Below, one piece after another: positions 36,461 through 46,351 of a DNA stretch of 64,000 nucleotides. The notes under the pieces are model-generated. The model worked only from the letters and a program-made list of their open reading frames with translations, was not told the DNA's origin and did not search any database. Location of the stretch: assembly GCA_020635285.1 (NCBI GenBank), contig JACKAB010000006.1, forward strand, positions 585,150-649,149. Direction: 5' to 3'. The position numbers and the translations under genes are program-made. The stretch comes from Ignavibacteriales bacterium (GTDB lineage: Bacteria > Bacteroidota > Ignavibacteria > Ignavibacteriales > Melioribacteraceae). The first letter of the stretch is position 1; every line of letters begins with the position of its first letter.

Positions 36461-37801
36461 ATGAATATTATCATTGCCGGAGCTGGTGAAGTTGGATATC
36501 ACCTTGCAAAACATCTTTCTAATGAAAATCATGATATAACTGTTGTAGATACAAACAATGAACCGCTAGAGCGAGTTGATTCGGTAATGGATGTACTGAC
36601 TATTACGGGTTCTTCTACTTCCATAGCGACATTAAATAAAGCACATTGTGATAAAGCTGACCTCGTTGTTGCGGTAACTTCCTCGGAAGCAATCAATGTA
36701 ACAACTGCAATACTTGCTAAAAAATTAGGAGCAAAAAAAACAATTGCTCGTGTTGAAAATGCCGAATATGTTACTGATTTAAATCATGAATTATTTGAAC
36801 AAATTGGTATCGATCATTTAGTTTACCCGGAAGAACTTGCTGCTTTTGAATTAGTAAAATTGATTCAAAGAGCTGCTGCTACTGATATTGTTGAGTTTGA
36901 GGAAGGTAAGTTATCTTTAATCGGATTAAAGCTTGAGCCAAAATTACCAGTTTTACAAAAAACAATTTTAGAGATTGCACAAGAAGTTCACACCACTGAT
37001 TTTAGAGTAGTTGCAATTCACCGTGGATTGCGGACTATTATTCCGACTGGAAACGACCGACTTTTGCCAAACGACCAAATCTTTGTAATTACAACTCCAG
37101 AAGGAATTGAGCAAGTATTACAAGTTGTTGGCAAGGATAAAACCAAACTTAATAATATTATGTTTTTAGGAGGCGGAAAAATTGGAAGAATTGCCGCAAA
37201 AATGTTAGAAAATGATATCAATATTAAATTAATTGATTCTGATAAAGAAAAAGCATACGGGCTTGCAGATTATCTGAGCAAAACCTTAGTAATACAAGGT
37301 GATGGAAGAGATTTAGATTTGCTCGCTCAAGAAGGTATAATTGATATGGATGGATTTGTTGCAGTAACTAGTGATGCTGAGACAAATATTATCACGTGCT
37401 TAATGGCAAAACATCTTGGCGTTGCGAAAACAATTGCACTTGTTGATAATGTGGATTACATTCCACTTACCCAAACAATTGGTTTAGATTCTTTAATAAA
37501 TAAAAAACTTATTGCGGCAAATAATATTCTAAAATTTATTAGAAAAGCAAATATAGTTTCCATTGCAACTTTACACGGAATTGATGCAGAAGTTTTAGAA
37601 TATATAGCTCAGCCACATTCTCCAATAACAAAAAAAGAAGTTAAAGATTTAAACTTTCCAAAGAATGCAATTATTGGTGGATTTATTAGAGATGGTGAAA
37701 GTAAAATAACCGTCGGTCATACTCAAATTCAAGCAAATGATAGAGTTGTAGTATTTACACTTCCTGGAATAATTGATAAAGTAGAAAAGTTTTTTCAATA
37801 A
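36461..37801 (+). CDS. trkA: Trk potassium uptake regulatory subunit TrkA
   Basis: Peripheral NAD-binding subunit of the Trk K+ uptake system, 446 aa, with two tandem RCK units. The first nucleotide fold is IIAGAGEVGYHLAKHL (residues 3-18) and its acidic end VVDT; the second is FLGGGKIGRIAAKML near 230 with LIDSD. Each is followed by a TrkA-C domain. The TAA stop shares one base with the trkH ATG (translational coupling). Confidence 0.93.
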   Translation: MNIIIAGAGEVGYHLAKHLSNENHDITVVDTNNEPLERVDSVMDVLTITGSSTSIATLNKAHCDKADLVVAVTSSEAINVTTAILAKKLGAKKTIARVENAEYVTDLNHELFEQIGIDHLVYPEELAAFELVKLIQRAAATDIVEFEEGKLSLIGLKLEPKLPVLQKTILEIAQEVHTTDFRVVAIHRGLRTIIPTGNDRLLPNDQIFVITTPEGIEQVLQVVGKDKTKLNNIMFLGGGKIGRIAAKMLENDINIKLIDSDKEKAYGLADYLSKTLVIQGDGRDLDLLAQEGIIDMDGFVAVTSDAETNIITCLMAKHLGVAKTIALVDNVDYIPLTQTIGLDSLINKKLIAANNILKFIRKANIVSIATLHGIDAEVLEYIAQPHSPITKKEVKDLNFPKNAIIGGFIRDGESKITVGHTQIQANDRVVVFTLPGIIDKVEKFFQ

Positions 37802-39248
37802 TGATTAAGAAAAATGTTATTCTAAACTTCGTTGGCTTCCTTCTAATTTTAGAAGGCTTGTTTATGCTTCTGGGAATTCCTTTCTCAATTTATTTTAATG
37901 ATGATGATATTTATGTTTTACTATTTTCTGGATTAGGAACTTCGCTAATAGGATTTCTATTATTTCTTTATACGAAAAATAAAGATAAAGAAATTAGAAA
38001 AAGAGAAGGCTACATAGTTGTTTCAATCGGCTGGCTGGTTATGTCCTTATTCGGCGCAATTCCTTTTGTGCTCCACGGTTCTATTCCAAGTTATACAGAC
38101 GCCTTCTTTGAAACTATGTCCGGTTTTACAACAACTGGTGCATCAATTTTAAATGATATTGAATCTCTTCCGCATGGATTATTATTTTGGAGAAGCGTAA
38201 CTCAATGGCTTGGCGGCATGGGAATGATAGTTTTATCATTAGCTATTTTGCCTATCTTAGGAATTGGTGGTATGCAGTTATTTGTCGCGGAAGTTCCTGG
38301 TCCAACAAAAGATAAACTTCATCCCAGAGTTAGAGAAACTGCCGTTAGACTTTGGGGTATATACGCGATATTTACTCTCTTAGAAACTCTCTTGCTTCTG
38401 CTTGGCGGTATGACTTTCTTTGATGCAATTTGCCATTCTTTTACAACTATGGCAACCGGAGGATTTTCCACAAAACAAGCCAGCATTGCATATTATCAAT
38501 CCCCTTTTATTCATTATGTGATAATAGCTTTTATGTTTATTGCCGGAGTAAATTTTACATTACACTATCATTTGCTTCATGGAAAAATTCAAAATGTGAA
38601 AAAGAACGAAGAGTTTAAATTTTATTCTTTTGTCATAATATTTTGGGCTGTTGTAATTGCAGCAATTTTATTTTTCTCTGGTTATGGCAGCGCTGAAGCT
38701 TCATTTAGAGATTCACTTTTTCAAGTTGTTTCAATGATTACAACTACTGGTTTTGTAACTGCAGATTATGAACAATGGGGAACATTTCTTTTATTAATAT
38801 TTTTTATACTTTTATTTAGTGGAGGAAGTGCAGGGTCTACTGGCGGCGGAATCAAAATTGTCAGACATTTGTTATTATTTAAAAATAGTTTTTTAGAATT
38901 GAGGCGATTAATTCATCCTAGAGCAGTAATTCCTGTTCGGTATAATAATCATAGTGTGCCCCAAGATATTATTTCAAATATTTTGGCTTTCTTTTTATTT
39001 TATATTTTTATTTTTATTGTTGGTTCATTGGTTATGTCAATTCTTGGTTTAGATTTTATGTCGGCTATGGGTTCAGTTGCAACCTCATTGGGCAATGTTG
39101 GTCCTGCACTTGGTTCAGTTGGCCCAACTGATAATTTTTCTCATATTCCGATGCTAGGCAAATGGTTCTTATCATTTTTAATGTTATTGGGTAGATTAGA
39201 ATTATTCACAATACTTGTTATATTTTCACCGGCTTTTGGAAAACTTAA
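37801..39248 (+). CDS. trkH: Trk potassium transporter TrkH
   Basis: Inner-membrane K+ transporter, about 482 aa, with four pore-type MPM repeats; selectivity-filter-like stretches are SGFTTTGASI, ATGGFSTKQ, TTTGFVTADY and LGNVGPALGSV. The frame stays open to 39396, but family members end with a FSPAFWK-like tail. Restoring one T in the TTTT run at 39235 yields FSPAFWKT and a stop at 39246-39248. So the apparent 50-residue tail belongs to the next gene. Confidence 0.9.
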
Positions 39249-39256
39249 AAAGTATA

Positions 39257-40044
39257 ATGGAATTTTATATGAATTTTATTACCAAAATATATTTTTGCTT
39301 GTAATTTTATTTTCTGTACTTAATTTTGCACAAGAGATTTCTGTTTGCGAAAGTTATACCGAAAATGGAATTGCTCTTAGTCCAATAAAAAGTTAGAGAT
39401 TAAACCATATGGTAAAGCGGTTTACGTTTTAATAAATAACAAAACTAAATTCGATCAAAATGTATTGTATTTATTTATAGATAAAATGAACGATGGACAA
39501 TTTACTCCTTTTGATAGCAAAACCCTTAACATAAAAAAGGAAGATAAATGGGCAGTTAACTAGTTTTGAATTCCGAGATGCTGGTATGTATGAGTTATAT
39601 TTTTTGAATTCATCTCAAAAAAAAATTGCAGCACAAAAGTTAGAAGTAAAAATGTTAAATGAAGCTGGAATTGAACACATAAATCCAAACTCTCGTTATA
39701 ACTCTGGTGGTGCCAATTTTATTTTCTGCGATATGATTGTAAACGATAAACCAATAAATCCGTTCACACAACTTTCTCTTTCTCATAAAAACGGTCAAGC
39801 ATATGCATACATAAATAATTATGTAGCCCTAAGTTCCGATAGAATTATTGTAAAAGTATGGAAGCGTGATAATTCAGGCTCAAATTCAGACAAACTTGTT
39901 TATACCAAAAGATATAAAGTTGAACCTCAATGGAACGACACATTTTTTAAATTAAATTTTAATGAAATCGGTGAGTACAAAATTGAGGTTTTTAATAAAA
40001 CAGAAAATTTAATTTCATCTAATAGCTTAAATGTAATTAACTAA
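39257..40044 (+). CDS. Secreted hypothetical protein, hidden by several frame breaks
   Basis: Frame-corrected product about 262 aa. ATG 39257 or 39269 begins a signal peptide (MNFITKIYF-LVILFSVLNFAQ) that is split by one missing T near 39293; the part ILFSVLNFAQEISVCESY was read as the end of TrkH. Then VCESYTENGIALSP continues, a break near 39392 leads into IKPYGKAVYVLINNKTKFDQ, another near 39562 leads to EFRDAGMYELYFLNSSQK, and the last clean frame ends NSLNVIN at 40044. The mature part looks like beta-sandwich repeats. No family is recognised. The stop lies 11 bases before rfbA. Confidence 0.65.
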
Positions 40045-40055
40045 AAAGGAGTTCT

Positions 40056-40924
40056 ATGAAAGGCATTGTTTTAGCGGGTGGAGCAGGTACTCGTTTATTT
40101 CCTATAACAAAAGTTTACAGCAAACAATTAGCTTTACTTTATGATAAACCTTTAATCTATTATCCGCTTTCAATCTTAATGTTGGGTGGAATTAAAGATG
40201 TTTTAATCATTTCCGATGCAAATACAGTTCCGCTGTATGAAAAACTTTTTGGGGATGGAAGCTTTATTGGAATGAATATTCAATATGCTGTGCAAAATGC
40301 TCCTAACGGAATTGCAGAATCGTTTATACTTGGTGCCGACTTTATTGGGGATGACAGTGTTACATTAATTCTTGGTGATAATATATTTTATGGAAAACTA
40401 AATTATCTTTATGGCGTTTTGGATAATCATAAATCCGGCGGAACTATTTTTGCCTACCAAGTTACAGACCCAGAAAGGTATGGCATTGTTGAATTTGATA
40501 AATCCGGTAAAGTTATTTCTATTGAAGAAAAACCTAGTGAGCCAAAATCAGAATATGCAATTCCCGGTTTATATGTTTATGATAATGAAGTTATAAATAT
40601 TTCTAAGAATCTTAAACCTTCTAAGCGAGGTGAACTGAAATTACCGACGTAAATAAAGTTTACTTAGAAAAAGAAAAGTTAGATGTAGTAAAAATAGGTA
40701 GAGGTGTTGCTTGGTTAGATACCGGGACTCCTGAAGCATTACTTCAGGCTGCTAATTTTTTTGGAGTTATTGAAGACCGACAGGGATTGAAAGTTGCATG
40801 CTTAGAAGAAATTGCATTCAAAAAGCAGTTTATCACAAAAGTTGATTTAATAACATTAATTGACTCTTACCCTAATTCAAGTTACAAAGATTATCTTGTT
40901 AGATTTTTAAAACATTCAGATTAA
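40056..40924 (+). CDS. rfbA: Glucose-1-phosphate thymidylyltransferase (RfbA), one frame break
   Basis: Makes dTDP-glucose from glucose-1-phosphate and dTTP, the first step to dTDP-L-rhamnose and related surface sugars. KGIVLAGGAGTRLFPITKVYSKQL (residues 2-25) is the nucleotide-binding signature; DKPLIYYPLSILMLGGIKDV, GDNIFYG and EEKPSEPKS follow. A missing G near 40639 cuts the frame; the rest (EITDVNKVYLEKEKL, WLDTGTPEALLQAA) ends at 40924, total about 289 aa, the usual size. No rfbB/C/D genes are adjacent. Ribosome binding site AAGGAG is 7 bases before the ATG. Confidence 0.92.
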
Positions 40925-40933
40925 TAAGGGAAA

Positions 40934-40964
40934 GGCAGTCAATAAAAAGGGTTTATTGACTGCC
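40934..40964. terminator. Perfect 13-bp hairpin after rfbA
   Basis: GGCAGTCAATAAA (40934-40946) and TTTATTGACTGCC (40952-40964) are exact inverted copies with a five-base loop, between convergent genes. Confidence 0.75.
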
Positions 40965-41036
40965 TCAGCTCTTGTGTGTTTGAAAGTTTTCTAATTAAGT
41001 TTCCTTATCTCAAATCTTCATACATGGAACTCAATA

Positions 41037-42344
41037 CTATTTGATTAAATTCATTTTTTTAGTTTGGGAAAATTTGTTGTCAATGTTTAAGGCATAAATG
41101 TAAATTCCGCTTGCTAATCTTGTTCCGTCAATGTTTACTTCATGGAAACCGGCACTTAATTCTTCATCTAATACTGATAATACTTTCTCTCCTAATATAT
41201 TGTAAACATCTAATCTTGCACTTCCACTTTCTTTCATTCTTACTTCTACCTTTGTAGTTGGATTAAATGGGTTTGGGTAGTTTTGACTAATTCCAAATTC
41301 ATTTGGGATATTTTCTTCTGTTAATGTTTCTTCTTCTGTATTGTCTTCTACTGCTGCTGTTCCGCCTATGCCATAGACTTCCATTTCCCAAATATCACAC
41401 CAGTCGTTGCCTTCGCTTCCGGTTATTACTACTGTTACGTATCTTGTTTTTGTTCCATCTAAACTATGTTCTGACCATTGTGTACCGCTTGCTGTGGTTT
41501 CTTTCTTAATTAAACTCTTATTACTGTTTGTTCCACTGTAAAATTCACAATCATATGTAACACCTTTTTCTGATTCAAATCCATTGATCTTTATGTTCTC
41601 TACTTCAACTTCTGAACCTAAGTCAATTGTTACCCATTGTGGAAATCCAGCTGCTGCCCATCTACCTTCTGATGATGAATTATAGTTTCCGCCATTGCTG
41701 CTTGAAGTTATTCCATCATAAAGATTACTTTCCTTAAATTTATTTCCGCCAACTGCTGATGCTTCTGATGATGAGATTGCTACTCTTTGTGCTGTTGGTT
41801 GGTTTTTGTCGTCTTCTAATTTTGTGTAACTGCTCTTGTGGTTTTTAGGATTTGTGATGTTCTCAAAATTCTTTCCGGTTATTATTGTGCTTATTGTTCC
41901 ATCAAAATTCCATTGTAGGTTTATATCCTTTACTTTACCAATGTTTGTTCCTTCTAATAAGAACTTACCAACTATTGTTTCTTTGGCATTTGTAATAATA
42001 TCATGACCAATATATGAAACAAAAGTTATTTCATTTTCTCCGTCAATATTTTCCATGCCGACAAATAGATTAGGTTCGTTTACAAGTTCTGAGCTGCTTG
42101 CAATGTAATTAAAAGAGATGTTTGATAAATCTATAGTTTGGTTTAAGCTAAGCGCACATTGATAACTTGTAAGCTCAATAGATGTGTCGCTATCGCTTAA
42201 CATTACTATTGATATTTCTCTTTGGTTGTTATCTATTACTGTTTCTCGTAATTCCATTTTGTATGATGATGCTAATATAGATAGGCTAGTTAAAAAAATA
42301 TATATTGAAATGAGTTTTGCTGAGTTTAGTATTCTTGTTGTCAT
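41037..42344 (-). CDS. Secreted discoidin-like protein with T9SS sorting domain
   Basis: About 435 aa from ATG 42344 (MTTRILNSAKLISIYIFLT), which has AGGG upstream; the in-frame ATG at 42374 is less likely. Order: signal peptide, an N-terminal beta domain (about 30-170), a F5/8 type C/discoidin-like domain (about 185-330; GGNKFKESNLYDGITSSSNGG, QWVTIDLGSEVEVENIKING, TRYVTVVITGSEGNDWCDIWEMEVYG) that usually binds carbohydrate, an acidic linker EDNTEEETLTEEN, then the sorting domain NYPNPFNPTTKVEV...QTKKMNLIK. It is exported across the outer membrane and probably attached to the surface or released. Confidence 0.85.
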   Translation of the reverse strand: MTTRILNSAKLISIYIFLTSLSILASSYKMELRETVIDNNQREISIVMLSDSDTSIELTSYQCALSLNQTIDLSNISFNYIASSSELVNEPNLFVGMENIDGENEITFVSYIGHDIITNAKETIVGKFLLEGTNIGKVKDINLQWNFDGTISTIITGKNFENITNPKNHKSSYTKLEDDKNQPTAQRVAISSSEASAVGGNKFKESNLYDGITSSSNGGNYNSSSEGRWAAAGFPQWVTIDLGSEVEVENIKINGFESEKGVTYDCEFYSGTNSNKSLIKKETTASGTQWSEHSLDGTKTRYVTVVITGSEGNDWCDIWEMEVYGIGGTAAVEDNTEEETLTEENIPNEFGISQNYPNPFNPTTKVEVRMKESGSARLDVYNILGEKVLSVLDEELSAGFHEVNIDGTRLASGIYIYALNIDNKFSQTKKMNLIK

Positions 42345-42374
42345 TGCTTTTTCCCTTATTCGTTTTTCAAACAC

Positions 42375-42744
42375 GAGAAGGGTTATTCAGCAATGGTGCC
42401 AGCAAATTTAATTTTGTTTTATATCACAATAATCTTTCGAATTCATTATAAATTCAAAGGAAATAATAAGATAACACCGGTTTTAATTTGATGTAAAATT
42501 ATAGAAAGGGTGAAATTATTTTTGACAAGCCAATTGATAAATCAGCTAATTGTTATAATTTTAAGTCAGAATGCAATGCAGGATATTTTTACATAGCAAA
42601 AAAAATTGCATAGTTTTTTTATGTCAATTAGGACAGAACGGAATCAAATTAATTACCGCCGGTTATTTTGGAAAGAAATAGCAAGATTACAAATAATAAT
42701 AAGAATACAGCTACCCACTTTTGAGCGTTTGTCATATATATACC
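42375..42744. other. Intergenic stretch with one candidate 28-aa gene
   Basis: Apart from the small minus-strand frame at 42649-42735, described separately, I see no coding signal, tRNA or clear terminator. The region is AT-rich with short A- and T-runs. Confidence 0.4.
42649..42735 (-). CDS. Candidate 28-aa single-pass membrane peptide
   Basis: A 28-codon minus-strand frame, MTNAQKWVAVFLLLFVILLF followed by LSKITGGN and TAA, starts ten bases after the amidase stop. Residues 7-22 form one membrane helix between a polar N-terminus and a short charged tail. A weak AAGG lies upstream. Composition is clearly membrane-like, but a frame this short can arise by chance; conservation would decide. 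Confidence 0.45.
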   Translation of the reverse strand: MTNAQKWVAVFLLLFVILLFLSKITGGN

Positions 42745-44376
42745 TTAATTTTTAATTTCATTAATTATTGAATTTTCATAGTACTGTCTGTACTTAACAA
42801 TTGCATCATAAATTGAGCTAGCAATTTGTTTTTGTCCACTTTTACTACTTAAATATTTTGCATCATTTTTATTAGAGAGAAATCCAGCTTCAATTAAAAC
42901 ACTTGGCATTGAAGCACCAACTAAAACATAAAATCCAGCTTGTTTTATTCCGCGTGATGGAATTCTTGCTTGCTTAACCCACTCAGTATTTAGCATATCT
43001 GCAAATGATTCAGAGTACCTCATATTTGATGAATGAGCCATACTTACAAGTATAAAATTTTCATCTGTCAGTTTTTGATATCTGTTAGGATCATCTTCTA
43101 GACTTATTACACTATTCTCAAAAGCAGCTATATCTATCGCTTCTTTTGTTCTGCCCGGTCTTAACAAGTATACTTCAATTCCGCTTGCATTAGTTGGTTT
43201 TTTAGCAGTGGAGTTACAATGAATGGAAATAAATAAATTTCCTTTATTTTCATTCGCAATTTTTCCACGTTTATATAATTCAACAAAATAATCTGAGCTT
43301 CTAGTGTATACTACTTTAACATCATTTAGATTACTTTTAATTAAATCACCGAGTTCTTGGGCAATTCCAAAATTTATATCTTTTTCTTTAATTCCGTTTA
43401 GGCCAATAGCACCTGGATCTTTACCACCATGTCCGGGATCGATTACTATTACTCCAAAATGCCATTTTTTAATTTCTTCCGAATCTAAATTTAGATTTTC
43501 TGTTTTTAAAAATTTATTATGTATTGAAACTAAAACTTCTCCAATTTCCTCATCGTAAAAAACTTCATAGGAATCATAACCATCTTTCAGTTTTATTTCC
43601 ATTTGAGGATTTCCATTAACGTATTTAATCTGCATGCCTCTTATAAATCCGTTGGGTTTTAATGTGCTTGCCAGACTATTATCAACTGAAATGTTAGAGA
43701 AAAATAAATATAAAGTATTATCCTTTATTGAGCTGGTAGGCTCTCTAAGAGTACGTTTTGCTCCAAGTCTTAATAATGTTCCGTTTGCTTTTGTTTCAAT
43801 TTTTGCCGAAAATATATCATATTTTACTGTGCTAATATCAATTAAATTATCATTCCATTTTACTATAGATTTTGTATCAACTTTATTATTTTTTATACTG
43901 ATCAAATTCTGGCTTTCATTATAACTTAATTCCATTCCGGATGCATAACCCAAATATTTGGTAGCATATTTTATTGGAATAAGTATTTCATCATCTTCAG
44001 ATTTGGCAGAAACGGGAAGCTGAAAAATTTGGTGCTGATTACTTTTTTTAGATGTCAAAATTATAAATTGATTATTACCGGTGAATTTTAACCGGTAATC
44101 TTTAAATTTTACTTCGGCTTTTTGTCTCTCTTCGTTATAAAAATAATTAGCAGAAAATACATCCGCTAAAGCTTTAGAAGAAACATACTCTATTCCTCTA
44201 ATTTCTTTTGATGGAATTTTTCTCTCTGAGCGCCCAAGTTTAATTGTTAAATCAGACCCAAAAATAAAATTGGAGTTGAGCAAATAGAAAACTAGTAATA
44301 CGATATTTATTTGTTTCTTATTCAAATTAACCAATGAATGGAATGATAAAACCAGATTTTTTTTTATAGTTAACAA
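42745..44376 (-). CDS. N-acetylmuramoyl-L-alanine amidase (Amidase_3 type)
   Basis: Zinc hydrolase that cleaves the bond between MurNAc and the stem peptide, in cell division or wall turnover. Order: N-terminal signal/anchor (INIVLLVFYLLNSNFIFGS), a copper-amine-oxidase-N-like/AMIN-like region (about 50-290) that should target the septum or wall, and the catalytic domain from VIVIDPGHGGKDPGA (about 312) with ligands His in DPGHGG, Glu in GIKEKDIN, His in FISIHCNS and Glu in VLIEAGFLSN. The frame opens at ATG 44376, overlapping the upstream gene by 50 bases; a TTG at 44325, just after that gene's stop, would give a better signal peptide (NKKQINIVLL). Confidence 0.88.
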   Translation of the reverse strand: MLTIKKNLVLSFHSLVNLNKKQINIVLLVFYLLNSNFIFGSDLTIKLGRSERKIPSKEIRGIEYVSSKALADVFSANYFYNEERQKAEVKFKDYRLKFTGNNQFIILTSKKSNQHQIFQLPVSAKSEDDEILIPIKYATKYLGYASGMELSYNESQNLISIKNNKVDTKSIVKWNDNLIDISTVKYDIFSAKIETKANGTLLRLGAKRTLREPTSSIKDNTLYLFFSNISVDNSLASTLKPNGFIRGMQIKYVNGNPQMEIKLKDGYDSYEVFYDEEIGEVLVSIHNKFLKTENLNLDSEEIKKWHFGVIVIDPGHGGKDPGAIGLNGIKEKDINFGIAQELGDLIKSNLNDVKVVYTRSSDYFVELYKRGKIANENKGNLFISIHCNSTAKKPTNASGIEVYLLRPGRTKEAIDIAAFENSVISLEDDPNRYQKLTDENFILVSMAHSSNMRYSESFADMLNTEWVKQARIPSRGIKQAGFYVLVGASMPSVLIEAGFLSNKNDAKYLSSKSGQKQIASSIYDAIVKYRQYYENSIINEIKN

Positions 44377-44914
44377 ACTGATCTTTGAAATGTTTCAATA
44401 AAAGTTCATCTTCAAATTTTGCTCTTAAAATAAATAAAGGAATTTCTAAAAGAAGAACAACCGGAATTATTACATAACCCATTAAAGCAACTCCAACTCC
44501 AAGATCGCTTAAAAATTGACTAACATATTGGGGGTGTCTTATATTTTTGTAAAATCCTTCAGTTGTTAGTTTATGATTTTTAAATATTAATATGTCTTGA
44601 GAATAAAACTCGCCTAAAGATTTAAAACTTGCCACCTGAATCCAAGAAAAAACTATAAAAACAATTAAACCAATTATTCTATAAGTGTTATACTGTTCCT
44701 TAATTTCATCGCTAAAAACACCCAGATTAAAAACTGCCGCAATGGTTAAGATAAGAACTATAGCAGCGAGATTTGGCGGATATTTTTGAAGATAGGTTTT
44801 GGGCTTATCTTTTACATTTGAAAGCTTAGATTTCATTCCCTTTTTAGCAGCTGCCATATTTGCACTAATAGAGACAAATAGGTTAACAGCAACAATAATA
44901 TTTATTGGATCCAT
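44327..44914 (-). CDS. Isoprenylcysteine/phospholipid methyltransferase-family membrane protein
   Basis: A 195-aa membrane protein with four to five segments. The C-terminal half has the ICMT/PEMT signature: LTTEGFYKNIRHPQYVSQFL near residue 115, where RHPxY is the SAM-binding block, and LLLEIPLFILRAKFEDELLL near 155. Members methylate lipids or small molecules; many bacterial ones are uncharacterised. It overlaps or abuts the amidase gene and is probably co-transcribed. Confidence 0.75.
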   Translation of the reverse strand: MDPINIIVAVNLFVSISANMAAAKKGMKSKLSNVKDKPKTYLQKYPPNLAAIVLILTIAAVFNLGVFSDEIKEQYNTYRIIGLIVFIVFSWIQVASFKSLGEFYSQDILIFKNHKLTTEGFYKNIRHPQYVSQFLSDLGVGVALMGYVIIPVVLLLEIPLFILRAKFEDELLLKHFKDQFVNYKKKSGFIIPFIG

Positions 44915-45121
44915 ATCTTAATAAATTTCCTAAAATTTAATTGATAAATATAACAACTTCACATCAATATTTTTTGGTAAACTTTTGAAAAATAAAATTG
45001 TCTTTAAATTATCCATTTCTCTACAAATTCAATTTCCCTTATCACATCAATGAATTTCTAGCTTAATATTTTCAATTGGATATCGATAATTAAGTGAATA
45101 AAAGAAAACAATGAGTGAAAT

Positions 45122-45634
45122 ATGAATACCGGACAAATGCTAATTACAATTGCCGCAATGGCTCTTCTTTCAAGTGTTATTCTTAATGTAAACAAAAGAA
45201 ATTTAATAACATCCAAAGAAATGTCGGAAACAAAATATAAAATCATGGCTGTTTCCTATGCCAATACTATAATAGAAGAAGCATTTAGCAAATCTTTTGA
45301 TGAGGCAACAACTGATAGTAAAACAATTACTGATAAAACACAATTATCAGCCGTTTTACAGTCAGAGCCTGGTGAAAATAAGAGAAGTAAATTTGATGAT
45401 TTTGATGACTATAATAATTATAAAGATTCAACAAATTCAGATCCAACTTATAATAGCACTCCAATGAAAATTACTTCTAAGGTTCATTATGTTGATCCCA
45501 CTGTCTCATTAGATTCTGTAGGTTATAAAACATGGAATAAAAGAATAACGGTAACTGTTACTAGTCCGTATATAAATGAAGGTAAAGATAAAATTACTCT
45601 TTCTAAAATTAACAGTCACTTTTACTTCAGATAA
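45122..45634 (+). CDS. Pseudopilin-like protein, paralogue 1
   Basis: A 170-aa protein starting MNTGQMLITIAAMALLSSVI. The arrangement of a very short leader ending in Gly, then a hydrophobic helix (residues 5-24), and then a polar globular part resembles type IV/type II pseudopilins, but the Glu at +5 is replaced by Thr (G-QMLIT). The C-terminal domain has VHYVDPTVSLDSVGYKT and ends LSKINSHFYFR. It is the same length as, and about half identical by eye to, the product at 45831. Pilin identity is inference from architecture and neighbours. Confidence 0.6.
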   Translation: MNTGQMLITIAAMALLSSVILNVNKRNLITSKEMSETKYKIMAVSYANTIIEEAFSKSFDEATTDSKTITDKTQLSAVLQSEPGENKRSKFDDFDDYNNYKDSTNSDPTYNSTPMKITSKVHYVDPTVSLDSVGYKTWNKRITVTVTSPYINEGKDKITLSKINSHFYFR

Positions 45635-45782
45635 AAGTGTAAAATGTGATATAGATCAACTTTGACATTTTTGTGTAAAGGGATAATACATAATTTATCG
45701 CTTTTAGTGATTCACAACAAGCCAGCTACAAATTTGCTTATAATTTGTTAAGTAATTGTGGTTTCTACCGATAATATAAGAG

Positions 45783-45798
45783 TGGCATAGTAGTTGCT
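45783..45798 (+). promoter_or_regulatory. Sigma54 (-24/-12) promoter
   Basis: TGGCAT-AGTAG-TTGCTT matches the consensus TGGCAC-N5-TTGCW, with the key GG and GC exactly ten bases apart. The predicted transcript start is near 45809, and the ATG of paralogue 2 is at 45831 behind AAAGAGAAA. A sigma54 activator of NtrC type is encoded at 9238-10668. Confidence 0.75.
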
Positions 45799-45830
45799 TT
45801 TATGTTACACAATAATGAAAGAGAAAAATT

Positions 45831-46343
45831 ATGAATACTGGTCAAATGTTAATCACAATTTCAGCAATGGTATTATTATCCATGGTTATTGTAAATGTGA
45901 ACCGTAACTCACTTACAAATACAGCGAATATGGATAAAACAAAATACGAAATAATGGCTGTTTCTTTGGCCAATACTTTGATTAATGAAGCTTGCAGTAA
46001 ATCTTTTGACGAAGCAAGCACTGACAGCAAACAAATAAGCGATGTAACTAAATTATCAGCTAATCTCGGAAAAGATCCGGGAGAATTATACAGGAAAGAT
46101 TTTGATGATTGCGATGACTATAATTTTTATTCATATAACACAGCGTCAGATACAGCAATCATTTCTGCGGATTTTGATGTTTCTTGCAGAGTTTTTTATG
46201 TAGATCCATTTACATCTTTAGATTCGGTTGGCAGTAAACAATATCATAAAAGAATAGAAGTGAGCGTTACAAGTCAGTTCTTAAATGATGGACAAGATAC
46301 GGTAAGACTTTCAAAAATAAACAGTCATTATTACTTCAGATAG
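45831..46343 (+). CDS. Pseudopilin-like protein, paralogue 2
   Basis: 170 aa, MNTGQMLITISAMVLLSMVI..., with a hydrophobic helix at 5-22 and a globular domain with KSFDEASTDSKQISD, VFYVDPFTSLDSVGSKQ and the end LSKINSHYYFR, all shared with the upstream paralogue. It has four cysteines, unlike paralogue 1, so disulphides may stabilise it. It is preceded by a sigma54 promoter and followed after eight bases by a PilW-like gene, so it heads an operon of its own. Confidence 0.6.
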   Translation: MNTGQMLITISAMVLLSMVIVNVNRNSLTNTANMDKTKYEIMAVSLANTLINEACSKSFDEASTDSKQISDVTKLSANLGKDPGELYRKDFDDCDDYNFYSYNTASDTAIISADFDVSCRVFYVDPFTSLDSVGSKQYHKRIEVSVTSQFLNDGQDTVRLSKINSHYYFR

Positions 46344-46351
46344 AGGTTATT

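Noticed and set aside
39249..39396. 50-residue C-terminal extension of TrkH
   Set aside because: One restored T gives the standard TrkH ending, and the 'extension' contains the signal peptide of the next gene.
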